A stretch of 64,000 nt of DNA from the NCBI RefSeq assembly GCF_000014565.1, contig NC_008268.1, positions 6,390,501 to 6,454,500 on the forward strand. Reading direction: 5' to 3'. The notes under the pieces are model-generated. The model saw nothing but the letters and a program-made list of their open reading frames with translations. It made no database searches and had not been told where the DNA came from. The position numbers and the translations under genes are program-made. Within the stretch, counting starts at the first letter, position 1, and each line of letters begins with the position of its first letter. This DNA is from Rhodococcus jostii RHA1 (lineage in GTDB: Bacteria; Actinomycetota; Actinomycetes; Mycobacteriales; Mycobacteriaceae). This document shows positions 1 to 8,976 of this stretch, in pieces.

Positions 1-1851
1 ACCGACGCCGGGCGGTTGAGTGTGCCGTTCACGACGGGCATCCTGGTGGGCATCGGCGAGACCGTGCGGGAACGGGCGGAATCGATCATGGCGATCCGCA
101 AGTCGCACAAGGCGTTCGGGCACGTTCAGGAAGTGATCGTCCAGAACTTCCTCGCCAAGCCCGACACCGCGATGCGCGACGCCCCGGACGCGGGTCTCGA
201 GGAGTTCGCCGCGACCATCGCCGTGTCCCGGCTGCTGCTCGGCCCGGGGATGCGCATCCAGTCACCGCCCAACCTGGTGTCGAACACCGAATGCCTGGCG
301 TTGCTGGGTGCGGGTGTCGACGACTGGGGCGGCGTGTCGCCGCTGACCCCGGACCACGTGAACCCGGAGCGGCCGTGGCCGAACCTGGACACCCTGGCCG
401 CGATCACCGCCGAGGCCGGGTTCGAGCTCACCGAGCGCACGGCGGCGCAGCCGCAGTTCGTGCTGGCCGGCTCGCCGTGGATCGATCCGCGGATCACCGG
501 GCACGTGCAGGCCCTCGCGGACCCGCACACCGGGCTGGCCAAGCTCGACACGAAGCCGGTCGGGTTGCCGTGGCAGGAGCCGGACGAGTCCTGGGAGTCG
601 ACGGGCCGGGTGGATCTGAACACCGAGATCGACACCGACGGCCGCAACACCGAGACGCGCAGCGACCTCGGCAGCGCGTTCGGGGACTGGGAGACCGTCC
701 GCGAGCAGGTGCTGGAGTTGAGCGGCCCGGTCCGGGTGGACACCGACGTCCTCGCGGCGCTGCGCAGCGCCGAGCGCGATCCGGCGGGCTGCACCGACGA
801 CGAATACCTGGCGTTGGCGACGGCCGAGGGTCCGGGGCTCGAGGCGATGGTGGCGCTGGCGGATGCCCTCCGCAAGGACGCCGTCGGCGACGAGGTGACC
901 TATGTGGTGAACCGGAACATCAACTTCACCAACATCTGCTACACCGGCTGCCGCTTCTGCGCGTTCGCGCAGCGCAAGGGTGACGCGGACGCGTTCACCC
1001 TGTCCACCGACGAGGTCGCGGACCGCGCCTGGGAGGCCCACGTCGCGGGCGCGACCGAGGTCTGCATGCAGGGCGGCATCGACCCGGAACTCCCGGTCAC
1101 CGGGTACGCCGATCTGGTGCGCGCGGTGAAGGCGCGGGTGCCGTCGATGCACGTGCACGCGTTCTCCCCGATGGAGATCGTCAACGGCGCCTCCCGCGGC
1201 GGGCAGAGCATCCGGGACTGGCTGACGGAACTGCGCGAGGCCGGTCTGGACACCATTCCCGGCACGGCCGCGGAAATCCTCGACGACGAGGTGCGCTGGG
1301 TGCTCACCAAGGGCAAGCTGCCCACCGCCACCTGGATCGAGGTGGTGACCACGGCGCACGAGCTGGGTCTGCGGTCGAGTTCGACGATGATGTACGGGCA
1401 CGTCGACAACCCGACTCACTGGGTCGGGCATCTGCGGGTGCTGTCCGGAATCCAGGACCGGACAGGCGGATTCACCGAGTTCGTTCCGCTGCCCTTCGTG
1501 CATCAGAGCGCGCCGCTGTATCTGGCGGGCGCGTCGCGTCCGGGCCCGACCAACCGTGACAACCGGGCCGTCCACGCCCTGGCCCGGATCATGCTGCACG
1601 GGCGGATCCCGAACATCCAGACCAGCTGGGTCAAGCTGGGGGTCACGGGCACCCAGGTGATGTTGCAGGGCGGCGCCAACGACCTCGGCGGCACCCTGAT
1701 GGAGGAGACCATCTCCCGGATGGCGGGTTCGGAGCACGGCTCCGAGAAGACCGTCGCCGAACTGCGGGCCATCGCCGAGGGAATCGGCCGCCCGGCACGC
1801 GAACGCACCACCACACACGCCCGACGCGAGGGAAGGACACCGGCCGCATGA
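1..1851 (+). CDS. fbiC: FO synthase FbiC (5' truncated by window edge)
   Basis: FbiC is a double radical-SAM enzyme that makes the deazaflavin FO, precursor of coenzyme F420, from tyrosine and a 5-amino-6-ribitylamino-uracil. Frame 1 is open from base 1, so the N-terminal CofG half starts upstream; mycobacterial FbiC is about 860 residues and about 616 are present. The window opens in the end of the CofG domain ([13 protein letters not shown]). The CofH domain follows, with its radical-SAM cysteines in CYTGCRFC, encoded at about 937, 949 and 958. The C-terminal [12 protein letters not shown] stretch is typical of CofH. The stop overlaps the next start (ATGA). The locus position matches Rv1173. 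Confidence 0.95.
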   Translation, partial: TDAGRLSVPFTTGILVGIGETVRERAESIMAIRKSHKAFGHVQEVIVQNFLAKPDTAMRDAPDAGLEEFAATIAVSRLLLGPGMRIQSPPNLVSNTECLALLGAGVDDWGGVSPLTPDHVNPERPWPNLDTLAAITAEAGFELTERTAAQPQFVLAGSPWIDPRITGHVQALADPHTGLAKLDTKPVGLPWQEPDESWESTGRVDLNTEIDTDGRNTETRSDLGSAFGDWETVREQVLELSGPVRVDTDVLAALRSAERDPAGCTDDEYLALATAEGPGLEAMVALADALRKDAVGDEVTYVVNRNINFTNICYTGCRFCAFAQRKGDADAFTLSTDEVADRAWEAHVAGATEVCMQGGIDPELPVTGYADLVRAVKARVPSMHVHAFSPMEIVNGASRGGQSIRDWLTELREAGLDTIPGTAAEILDDEVRWVLTKGKLPTATWIEVVTTAHELGLRSSSTMMYGHVDNPTHWVGHLRVLSGIQDRTGGFTEFVPLPFVHQSAPLYLAGASRPGPTNRDNRAVHALARIMLHGRIPNIQTSWVKLGVTGTQVMLQGGANDLGGTLMEETISRMAGSEHGSEKTVAELRAIAEGIGRPARERTTTHARREGRTPAA

Positions 1852-2615
1852 GCGAGACGGATCGGCTGGGCGACGACACGGTCGTCGGCATCCTGGATCG
1901 CGCCGCCCGGGGCATCAATCCCGTGCTCGATCTGGCCCTCACGGATCCGTTCGGTATCAAGCGCCGGACGTTCACCTTGACAGCGGAGGACAGGGGCGCC
2001 GCGGAGGCGCTGCTCGACGGGATCGCCTGGGTTCTCGACACCGTGCAGTTCCCGGGGACGGCGTCGTGGGAGAAGGCGAGCGACGACGAGCGGGCACGGT
2101 GGTGGGTGACGAGGATCGGCGCGCTGAACACGATCGCGGTCGCATTCCCGGGCATGTTCGGGGTGCTTCTCAATCGACTCCCGATCCAGGACGTGCTCGG
2201 GTTCGCGAATCAGGCCGTCGTTCTCGTCGCCGTCGCCCGGGAATACGGCATGACGAACCGATCCGACCAGGTGGACCTGCTGGCGTCCGTGCTCTGCCGG
2301 CGTGACACCGACGCGTCTGCGGTGCTCGCCGATACGACGCGATCCGATTCGGCGGACGGCGAGTCCGTGTGGCGCCCGTTCGGGCTCATCGGCGCGCTGT
2401 GGCGTACCGGGCGCACGGTGCGCGCGCTCAGTGACGAACTCGACAAGCGTCCTGCGCCGGGCTCGACCTACTCGCTGCTGGGCAATATCCCGGTGGTCGG
2501 TGTGGTGGCCGGGTATCTCGGTGAACGGGGAGCGCTGGTGAGAGCCGCGAAGCAGGGCGAGCAGTGGATCGCGTCCCGCGCGCCGCTGCCCGCGACGGTA
2601 CGTTTGGTCAGGTAA
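1848..2615 (+). CDS. Conserved hypothetical protein translationally coupled to fbiC
   Basis: I do not recognise this 255-residue protein. Its ATG overlaps the fbiC stop as ATGA, so the two are probably co-translated. It has no signal peptide. Several hydrophobic stretches (roughly residues 88-105, 118-131 and 208-224) are interrupted by charged residues, which suggests a soluble helical protein or a peripheral membrane protein. The N-terminal half contains a tryptophan-rich segment (ARWWVTRIG). Coupling to fbiC suggests a link to F420 or redox metabolism, but that rests on context only. Confidence 0.75.
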   Translation: MSETDRLGDDTVVGILDRAARGINPVLDLALTDPFGIKRRTFTLTAEDRGAAEALLDGIAWVLDTVQFPGTASWEKASDDERARWWVTRIGALNTIAVAFPGMFGVLLNRLPIQDVLGFANQAVVLVAVAREYGMTNRSDQVDLLASVLCRRDTDASAVLADTTRSDSADGESVWRPFGLIGALWRTGRTVRALSDELDKRPAPGSTYSLLGNIPVVGVVAGYLGERGALVRAAKQGEQWIASRAPLPATVRLVR

Positions 2616-2723
2616 CCCTCACCGCAGAGGGGTCCGCCGGGCAGGCGATAATAGTTTCTTCCGCGGGGTACAAGCAGCCCGTACCTCGCGTTTACTCGTG
2701 TCAGAAAGGCAGGGAGAGCGGCA

Positions 2724-3047
2724 GTGCCCTACACGATTGCTGAACCGTGCGTGGATGTGTTGGACAAGGCGTGTATCGAGGAATGCCCCGTCGACTGCAT
2801 CTACGAGGGCGGGCGGATGCTCTACATCCATCCGGACGAATGCGTGGACTGCGGCGCCTGTGAACCCGTCTGCCCCGTCGAAGCCATCTTCTACGAAGAC
2901 GACGTCCCGGACCAGTGGAACGGCTACATCGCCGCGAACGTCGACTTCTTCGACGACCTCGGTTCTCCCGGCGGCGCGGCGAAGCTGGGCAAGGTCGACT
3001 ACGACCCGCCGTTCGTCAAGGCTCTGCCCCCCATGGGCGAGGACTAG
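2724..3047 (+). CDS. fdxA: 7Fe ferredoxin
   Basis: A small acidic electron carrier of 107 residues. Cysteines lie at 9, 17, 21, 25, 40, 43, 46 and 50. By analogy with Azotobacter FdI, C9, C17 and C50 should bind a [3Fe-4S] cluster and C21, C40, C43 and C46 a [4Fe-4S] cluster, with C25 free. The length and acidic tail fit the actinobacterial FdxA/FdxC family, which feeds P450s and other oxidoreductases. The GTG start has an AGGGAGA ribosome site. A TAATAG hexamer about 75 bp upstream could be a -10. DapC starts 2 bp after the stop, so the two are co-transcribed, as in Rv1177-Rv1178. Confidence 0.95.
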   Translation: MPYTIAEPCVDVLDKACIEECPVDCIYEGGRMLYIHPDECVDCGACEPVCPVEAIFYEDDVPDQWNGYIAANVDFFDDLGSPGGAAKLGKVDYDPPFVKALPPMGED

Positions 3048-3049
3048 AT

Positions 3050-4150
3050 GTGCCTCGTATCCCGGTAGCCACAGCACTTCCCGACTTTCCGTGGGACTCG
3101 CTCGAATCGGCGAAGGCGAAAGCCTTCGCCCACCCGGGTGGCATCGTCAACCTGTCGGTGGGGACCCCCGTCGATCCGGTCGCCCCGATCATCCAGGACG
3201 CGCTGACCGCGGTCGCCGAGGTTCCGGGATATCCGACGACGCACGGCACCGAGGAGCTGCGGAACGCCGCGGTGGAGGCGCTGCGCCGCCGCTACGGCAT
3301 CACCGGCATCGATCCGGCTGCGGTGCTGCCCGCGATCGGCACGAAGGAGCTCATCGCCTGGCTGCCACGCCTTCTCGGGCTCGGCGCAGACGACCTGGTG
3401 GTCATTCCGGAACTGGCGTACCCGACCTACGAGGTCGGTGCGCTCCTCGCGGGTGCGCGGGTGATCCGGGCCGACGGTCTCAACCGGCTCGGTCCGGAGG
3501 GTGCGTCGCTGATCTTCGTGAACTCGCCGTCCAACCCCACCGGCAAGGTGCTCGGTCTCGGGCATCTGCGCAAGGTGGTCGACTGGGCGCGCAGCCGGGG
3601 CGCCATCGTGGCGTCCGACGAGTGCTACCTGGGGTTGACCTGGGAAGGTGAAGCCCTCTCGATCCTCGACGAGCGGGTGAACGACGGCGATCTCACCGGG
3701 CTCCTCGCGGTGCACTCACTGTCGAAGACGTCCAACCTCGCGAGTTACCGCGCGGGGTTCGTCACCGGTGACCCGGCGTTGGTGGCCGAACTTCTCGAGG
3801 TCCGCAAGCACGCGGGCATGATGGTGCCGTTGCCGATCCAGTCGGCGATGACCGCCGCGCTCAGCGACGACGACCACGAGAACGAGCAGCGTGAGCGGTA
3901 CCGCCGTCGCCGCGAGATCCTTCTCGCAGCGGTGCGCGGCGCCGGATTCACCGTCGACAACTCCGAAGCCGGGCTGTACCTGTGGGCGACCCGCGGCGAA
4001 GCCTGCCGGGACACCGTCGAGTGGTTCGCCGAGCGGGGCATTCTCGTGGCGCCGGGGGAGTTCTACGGTCCCGGTGGCGGCACCCACGTGCGCATCGCCC
4101 TCACGGCCAGCGACGAACGAATCGCGGCCGCGGCCGAACGACTGGTCTGA
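3050..4150 (+). CDS. dapC: Succinyldiaminopimelate transaminase (actinobacterial DapC type)
   Basis: A class I/II PLP aminotransferase that converts N-succinyl-2-amino-6-ketopimelate to N-succinyl-LL-diaminopimelate in lysine and peptidoglycan synthesis. The Schiff-base lysine is K226 in SLSKTSN; the NSPSNPTG loop and the C-terminal GTHVRIALT stretch with the substrate-binding arginine are present. I chose GTG 3050 because it lies just after the ferredoxin stop and gives the usual N-terminus (PRIPVATALPDFPWDSL). The frame is open further upstream but only through fdxA. In M. tuberculosis another protein, Rv0858c, has also been characterised as DapC, so the exact substrate is family-based. DapD and DapE are also in this window. 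Confidence 0.9.
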   Translation: MPRIPVATALPDFPWDSLESAKAKAFAHPGGIVNLSVGTPVDPVAPIIQDALTAVAEVPGYPTTHGTEELRNAAVEALRRRYGITGIDPAAVLPAIGTKELIAWLPRLLGLGADDLVVIPELAYPTYEVGALLAGARVIRADGLNRLGPEGASLIFVNSPSNPTGKVLGLGHLRKVVDWARSRGAIVASDECYLGLTWEGEALSILDERVNDGDLTGLLAVHSLSKTSNLASYRAGFVTGDPALVAELLEVRKHAGMMVPLPIQSAMTAALSDDDHENEQRERYRRRREILLAAVRGAGFTVDNSEAGLYLWATRGEACRDTVEWFAERGILVAPGEFYGPGGGTHVRIALTASDERIAAAAERLV

Positions 4151-4195
4151 CCCGAGTCGGCACGTACGGAGCGGTCACGGTGAAAGTATTGGGCC

Positions 4196-5089
4196 GTGAC
4201 CCTCGACGACGTCGCCGACGAACTGTACGGCCTCGACCCCGGTGAGTTCGTCGAGGCGCGCACCGCGCGGGTGACCGCGGCGCGGGAGAACAAGGACCGC
4301 GCACTGGCGACCGAGATCGGGAAACTGCGGAAGCCGACGGTCGTCGGCTGGCTCGTCAACCTGCTGGCCCGCGAGCTACCCGACGAGGTCGGCGCGCTCC
4401 TCACCCTCGGTGACGCCCTCCGCGACGCGCAGCGACACCTGTCCGGCCCGGACCTTCGGCGGCTGAACACGCAGCGGCAGCAGGTGGTGCGGGCGTTGGC
4501 GCGCAAGGCCGGTGAACTCGCCGCCGAGCGAGGCCGGACGGTCGGGGAGGACGCACTGCGGGATGTCGGTCAGACCCTGCACGCCGCACTCGCCGACGCC
4601 GAGACCGCCGAACAGGTGCGGCGTGGCCGGGTGGTGACGGCGGCGAGCTACAGCGGTTTCGGTCCGGCCGGACTCTCCGTCGTCCAGGGAAAGACGGCGA
4701 AGAAGACCTCGACGTCCGAACCCGCCACCACGCCCCCGGCCGACAAGCCGGGGAAGAAGTCGAAGAAGAAGCCGGTGGAGCGGGACCGCGACGCCGAACG
4801 CGCAGCGGCCGAGGCCGAACTGGCGGACGTCACGTCCCGGGCCGAGGAGGTCCGCGGTGAACTGACCGACGCGAGAACGGAACTGGAGAACGCGCGGTCG
4901 ACGCTGACGGAGATCGACCACCGGATCGAGGAACTGCGCGCCGAACTCGAACACGCCGAGCAGGAGCGGCAGTTCACCCGGAACGCGGAGAAAGCGTCGG
5001 CGGAGGCGGTGCACCGGGGGGAACGAGACCTCGACGCGGCGGAGCGGCGCGTCGAGGAAGCCCGGCGTGCAGTCGACGGTCTCGGCTAG
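4196..5089 (+). CDS. Conserved hypothetical coiled-coil protein
   Basis: A 297-residue protein with no recognised enzymatic domain. The N-terminal part (about residues 1-150) is helical and compact with a GWLVNLLARELP segment. A low-complexity Lys/Thr/Pro linker follows (about 163-198). The last 100 residues are a strongly charged Glu/Arg/Ala heptad-like stretch expected to form a long coiled coil. There is no signal peptide or membrane segment. Similar proteins are annotated as hypothetical in Nocardiaceae and mycobacteria. The basic linker and coiled coil suggest a DNA- or RNA-associated or scaffolding role, but this is only a guess. Start is GTG 4196, with no clear ribosome site. Confidence 0.75.
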   Translation: MTLDDVADELYGLDPGEFVEARTARVTAARENKDRALATEIGKLRKPTVVGWLVNLLARELPDEVGALLTLGDALRDAQRHLSGPDLRRLNTQRQQVVRALARKAGELAAERGRTVGEDALRDVGQTLHAALADAETAEQVRRGRVVTAASYSGFGPAGLSVVQGKTAKKTSTSEPATTPPADKPGKKSKKKPVERDRDAERAAAEAELADVTSRAEEVRGELTDARTELENARSTLTEIDHRIEELRAELEHAEQERQFTRNAEKASAEAVHRGERDLDAAERRVEEARRAVDGLG

Positions 5090-5101
5090 GACGTCCGGAA
5101 C

Positions 5102-5132
5102 TTGACCTGCAGCGCACTCGAGGTTCTAGCGT
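5102..5132 (+). promoter_or_regulatory. Promoter for a leaderless transcript of the 5139 gene
   Basis: TTGACC (5102-5107) and TAGCGT (5127-5132) are separated by 19 bp. The hexamer ends exactly 6 nt before the ATG at 5139 and there is no ribosome site, so transcription should begin at or next to the start codon. Confidence 0.6.
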
Positions 5133-5138
5133 GAATTC

Positions 5139-5552
5139 ATGTCCTTCACTCAGCAGGAACTCGATTATCTGGCCTCACAACGCCTGGGCCGGCTCGCGAC
5201 GATTCAGCCGAATGGCACGCTGCAGGTCAGTCCCGTCGGCTTCCACTACAACGCCGGCACATCCACGATCGACATCCAGGGCTACAACATGGCGGCGAGC
5301 CGCAAGTTCCGCAACGTCGCCGACAACGGGAAGGTGGCGTTCGTCGTGGACGACGTGCCGTCGGTCGACCCGTGGCGGGTCCGCTGCGTCGAAATCCGCG
5401 GGCGCGCCGAGGCCCTCGACGCCGATGCCGCCCAGGCGAACGATCTCGGCGGACCGACCATTCGCATCCGCCCCGAACGGATCATCAGCTTCGGGCTCGG
5501 CCCCACCGATCAGGACGTCCATCAACTCGTGTCGAACGCACGCGACGTGTAG
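5139..5552 (+). CDS. PPOX-class F420-dependent or FMN-binding split-barrel oxidoreductase
   Basis: A 137-residue protein of the pyridoxamine-phosphate-oxidase-like split-barrel superfamily. It starts with the typical LDYLASQRLGRLATIQPNGTLQVSPVGF strand pattern and ends with a conserved RPERIISFGL segment. Members of this actinobacterial subgroup bind F420 or flavin; some reduce biliverdin or small unsaturated substrates. With fbiC 3 kb away F420 use is plausible, but the cofactor cannot be read with certainty. It has its own near-ideal promoter and appears leaderless. Confidence 0.85.
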   Translation: MSFTQQELDYLASQRLGRLATIQPNGTLQVSPVGFHYNAGTSTIDIQGYNMAASRKFRNVADNGKVAFVVDDVPSVDPWRVRCVEIRGRAEALDADAAQANDLGGPTIRIRPERIISFGLGPTDQDVHQLVSNARDV

Positions 5553-5559
5553 AGGCGAC

Positions 5560-6150
5560 TTACGCGACGTCCGGTCGGTAGCCGGCTGTGAGGACGGCGA
5601 CCGTGGACGGCGGTGTCAGGACGGTGGCGGTGCCGGTCGGCCGGTTCGCCGGAGTCCCGTATCCCTCGGCCGACCACGGGACGACCGTGTCACCCAGCAC
5701 GACCGCGGGTCCGCCGTCGGACAGCGCGAACGCGCCGTCGGGCAACGACGACCACGGGGCCTCGTGCGTGCGCTGGCCGGAACCGACCAGTCGTTCCCCG
5801 TGCAGCCGGGCGTCCATCTGGTCCGCCCCGGGCAGCCCACCCCCGTGTGCCGACTGCCACGCGACGCGAAAGTCGTTGTACCGCTCGCGTCGGCACAGGG
5901 CGCACGGCCGGTGCCCGGCCGCGAGGGCCACCGCCTCGTCGTGGAAGAACAGGACCGTGTAATGGCCGTCGCTCCACTGGGCGACGGTGCGGGCCGGGTA
6001 GTCCGTGACGCAGATGATCCACCGCTTGCCTGCATGGTTGCGCACGACGGTGTGCCCCCGGTGCAGGCAGCCCCGGTTTCCCATGAACCGGCCGCGGAGT
6101 GGAATCGCGACGATCTCGGATCGGGGTGACACGCGATTCCGTTCGGCCAT
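5560..6150 (-). CDS. Conserved hypothetical protein with Ada-like zinc-binding segment
   Basis: A 196-residue protein transcribed opposite to its neighbours. The segment FFHDEAVALAAGHRPCALCRRE closely resembles the zinc-finger half of Ada-type alkylation-repair proteins (EALAAGFRPCKRC), with a CxxC pair. A further CLHRGH element earlier in the chain may supply the remaining metal ligands. No methyltransferase PCHR motif or AraC domain is present, so this is not a complete Ada. The C-terminal half (about 120-196) is unassigned. The ATG at 6150 is preceded by TACCAT 6 nt upstream, supporting this start and a leaderless mRNA. The family name is unknown to me. Confidence 0.75.
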   Translation of the reverse strand: MAERNRVSPRSEIVAIPLRGRFMGNRGCLHRGHTVVRNHAGKRWIICVTDYPARTVAQWSDGHYTVLFFHDEAVALAAGHRPCALCRRERYNDFRVAWQSAHGGGLPGADQMDARLHGERLVGSGQRTHEAPWSSLPDGAFALSDGGPAVVLGDTVVPWSAEGYGTPANRPTGTATVLTPPSTVAVLTAGYRPDVA

Positions 6151-6156
6151 GTGCCG

Positions 6157-6162
6157 ATGGTA
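6157..6162 (-). promoter_or_regulatory. -10 hexamer, leaderless promoter of the 6150 gene
   Basis: On the minus strand TACCAT lies 6 nt before the ATG at 6150. No ribosome site is visible. Confidence 0.5.
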
Positions 6163-6307
6163 GCCAGCCGACCCGCGCGTCAAAACCGGATGAGTACCCC
6201 CGTCCGGCGCTAACCTGGGCTCAAGGGTTCCGCTCGGACGGGTGTCCCCGTTCGCCCGCGGTCCCCGGTCACAGTTCCTCACGATCTGAGGGCAGGAGGC
6301 AGGCAGC

Positions 6308-7948
6308 ATGGACGCCATCACCCAGGTTCCGGTGCCCACCAACGAGCCGGTCCACACGTACGCGCCGGGCAGTCCCGAACGTTCCCGAGTGCAATCCGCA
6401 CTCACCGACATCGCCACCAATCCCGTCGACATCCCGCACGTGATCGGTGGCAAACACCGGCACGGCAACGGCGAGCGCGTCGACGTCGTGCAACCCCACC
6501 GGCACGCCGCCGTGCTCGGCACGCTGCGCAGCGCGACCCACGACGACGCGTCGGCGGCGGTCGAGGCGGCCACGGCCGCGGCACCGGACTGGCGGGCACT
6601 CTCGTTCGACGACCGGGCCGCGGTCATCCTGCGCGCCGCCGACCTGCTGTCCGGCCCGTGGCGAGAAACGCTCGCCGCGGCGACGATGCTCGGCCAGTCG
6701 AAGTCGGTCCAGCAGGCGGAGATCGACGCACCGTGCGAGCTGATCGACTTCTGGCGCTTCAACGTTCACTTCGCACGCCAGATCCTGGCCGACCAGCCGA
6801 TTTCCTCACCCGGGGTGTGGAACCGGCTCGAATACCGTCCGCTCGAGGGCTTCGTCTACGCCATCACGCCGTTCAACTTCAGCGCGATCGCGGGCAACCT
6901 GCCGACCGCGCCGGCGTTGATGGGCAACACGGTGATCTGGAAGCCGTCGTCGACGCAGACCGTCGCCGCGTACTGGACCATCAAACTGCTCGAGGCGGCG
7001 GGAATGCCTCCGGGTGTGATCAATCTGCTCACCGGCAGCGGGCAGGCGGTCTCGGAAGTGCTGCTGAGCGACCCCCGCCTCGCGGGTATCCACTTCACCG
7101 GTTCGACCCGGACGTTCCAGCGCTTGTGGAGCGAGGTGGGCGCGAACATCGGGAAGTACGCCGGCTACCCCCGGCTGGTGGGGGAGACCGGCGGCAAGGA
7201 CTTCGTGGTCGCGCACGCCTCGGCCGACGAGGACGTGCTGCGGACGGCACTGGTCCGCGGTGCGTTCGAATACCAGGGCCAGAAGTGTTCGGCCGCCTCA
7301 CGCGCCTACGTCCCGAAGTCGCTGTGGCGGCGGATGCGGGACACGTTCACCGCGGAAGTCGACGCCCTCACCTACGGTGACGTGACGGATCTGGAGAACT
7401 TCGGCGGGGCCCTCATCGACCGGCGCGCCTACGACAAGAACGTCGCGGCCATCGAACGCGCCCGCGGCGCTACCGGTCTCGAGATCGCCGTCGGCGGCAA
7501 GTACGACGACAGCGTCGGCTACTTCGTCCGCCCCACCGTGCTCCTCGCGGAGGATCCTGCCGACGAGGCGATGACCACCGAGTACTTCGGTCCGATCCTG
7601 ACGGTGCACGTGTACGACGACTCGGCCCCGAACGCGTTCGCCGACGTGCTCGCCGAGGTCGACTCGGCGGCCCCGTACGCGCTGACCGGCGCGGTGATCG
7701 CCGACGACCGCCAGGCCGTCGAACAGGCGACGTCGGCTCTCCGGTTCACTGCCGGCAACTTCTACGTCAACGACAAGCCGACCGGTGCCGTCGTCGGGCA
7801 GCAGCCGTTCGGCGGGGCCCGCGCCTCGGGCACGAACGACAAGGCCGGGTCCAAGCTCAACCTGCTGCGGTGGGTGTCGGCCCGCACCATCAAGGAGACG
7901 TTCGTCCCGGCCACCGATTACCGATATCCGCACATGGGGTCGGAATGA
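6308..7948 (+). CDS. pruA: L-glutamate gamma-semialdehyde (1-pyrroline-5-carboxylate) dehydrogenase
   Basis: Oxidises glutamate-5-semialdehyde to glutamate with NAD+, the second step of proline catabolism. At 546 residues it is the single-domain PruA/RocA length. The catalytic residues are visible: E293 in GETGGKD and the nucleophile C327 in GQKCSAASR, 34 residues apart as in aldehyde dehydrogenases. The FNFSAIAGNLPT and GSTRTFQ cofactor-loop motifs are also present. The start is supported by GGAGG about 9 nt upstream. A TAACCT hexamer near 6211 is a candidate -10. The ATGA overlap with the next gene ensures equal synthesis of both proline-degrading enzymes. It matches Rv1187. Confidence 0.97.
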   Translation: MDAITQVPVPTNEPVHTYAPGSPERSRVQSALTDIATNPVDIPHVIGGKHRHGNGERVDVVQPHRHAAVLGTLRSATHDDASAAVEAATAAAPDWRALSFDDRAAVILRAADLLSGPWRETLAAATMLGQSKSVQQAEIDAPCELIDFWRFNVHFARQILADQPISSPGVWNRLEYRPLEGFVYAITPFNFSAIAGNLPTAPALMGNTVIWKPSSTQTVAAYWTIKLLEAAGMPPGVINLLTGSGQAVSEVLLSDPRLAGIHFTGSTRTFQRLWSEVGANIGKYAGYPRLVGETGGKDFVVAHASADEDVLRTALVRGAFEYQGQKCSAASRAYVPKSLWRRMRDTFTAEVDALTYGDVTDLENFGGALIDRRAYDKNVAAIERARGATGLEIAVGGKYDDSVGYFVRPTVLLAEDPADEAMTTEYFGPILTVHVYDDSAPNAFADVLAEVDSAAPYALTGAVIADDRQAVEQATSALRFTAGNFYVNDKPTGAVVGQQPFGGARASGTNDKAGSKLNLLRWVSARTIKETFVPATDYRYPHMGSE

Positions 7949-8922
7949 AAGCGCCCACGGTTCTGGCGAATCCGCTGCGCCCGGCGATCCTCGCGGCGGC
8001 CCGGTCGTCCCGAGTCAAACGGGCGGTCACCGGCGCCCCGGTCACGCGGAAGCTCGTCGACCGTTTCGTCGCGGGGGAGAACCGGGAGTCGGCGCTCGCG
8101 GCCGTTCGGGAGATCCTCGATTCGGGCCGGTCGGTGTCGATCGACTTCCTCGCCGAAGACACGCGAGACGTCGCGGGAGCCCAGGCGACGGTCGACGAAT
8201 ATCTGGCGCTCGTCGCCGACCTCGGTGCGCTACCGGAAACGGCGGACGGAACTTCGGGTGTTCGCCGCCTCGAGGTGTCGATGAAATTGTCGGCGCTCGG
8301 GCAGGCGCTCGCCGGCGACGGTCGCAGGATCGCCACCGACAACGCCCGCACGATCTGCGCCGCCGCGGAGGCGGCGGGGGTGTGGGTGACCGTGGATGCC
8401 GAAGACCACACGACCACCGATTCGACGCTGGCGATCGTGCGCGAACTGCGCAACGACTACCCCTGGCTCGGTGCGGTGGTGCAGTCGTATCTGCGACGCA
8501 CCGAGGACGACTGCCGCTCCCTCGCAGGCCCCGGGTCGAGGGTCCGGCTCTGCAAGGGGGCGTACCGGGAACCCGAGTCCGTGGCCTTCCAGGACCGCGC
8601 TGCCGTGGACGCGTCGTATCTGCGATGCCTGGGGATCCTCATGGACGGGTCCGGGTACCCGATGGTGGCCTCGCACGATCCGGCCGTCATTGACGCGGTC
8701 GCCCCGCTGGTCGGGCGCACCGGCCGCGCCGCGAACGCCTACGAGCACCAGATGCTGTTCGGGATCCGGGACGTCGAGCAGCGTCGGCTCGCGAACGAGG
8801 ACAAGCAGGTTCGGGTGTACGTGCCGTACGGAAGTCAGTGGTACGCGTACTTCATGCGGCGACTGGCCGAGCGTCCCTCGAACCTGCGGTTCTTCCTGCG
8901 CTCGGTGGTCACCCGGGACTGA
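7945..8922 (+). CDS. Proline dehydrogenase
   Basis: FAD-dependent TIM-barrel enzyme that oxidises proline to 1-pyrroline-5-carboxylate. It has 325 residues, the monofunctional actinobacterial length. Visible family features are the EVSMKLSALGQAL strand, VTVDAEDHTTTDSTL, RLCKGAYREP, ASHDP, and the C-terminal YVPYGSQWYAYFMRRLAERPSN with the substrate-binding arginines. ATG 7945 overlaps the pruA stop; an in-frame codon further upstream lies inside pruA and is rejected. The pair corresponds to Rv1187-Rv1188. Confidence 0.95.
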   Translation: MKAPTVLANPLRPAILAAARSSRVKRAVTGAPVTRKLVDRFVAGENRESALAAVREILDSGRSVSIDFLAEDTRDVAGAQATVDEYLALVADLGALPETADGTSGVRRLEVSMKLSALGQALAGDGRRIATDNARTICAAAEAAGVWVTVDAEDHTTTDSTLAIVRELRNDYPWLGAVVQSYLRRTEDDCRSLAGPGSRVRLCKGAYREPESVAFQDRAAVDASYLRCLGILMDGSGYPMVASHDPAVIDAVAPLVGRTGRAANAYEHQMLFGIRDVEQRRLANEDKQVRVYVPYGSQWYAYFMRRLAERPSNLRFFLRSVVTRD

Positions 8923-8964
8923 CCGGCGCGGTCGCGGATCGGTTCCCGTGGGGGTGTGTCGTTG

Positions 8965-8970
8965 TAGAGT
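8965..8970 (+). promoter_or_regulatory. -10 hexamer, leaderless promoter of rhomboid gene
   Basis: TAGAGT ends 6 nt before the GTG at 8977, with no ribosome site between. Confidence 0.5.
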
Positions 8971-8976
8971 TTCGCG

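Noticed and set aside
262..1818. Long open frame on the minus strand opposite fbiC
   Set aside because: Its composition is Arg/Gly/His-rich with no recognisable motif, as expected from the antisense of a high-GC gene. FbiC on the plus strand has clear motifs over the same bases.
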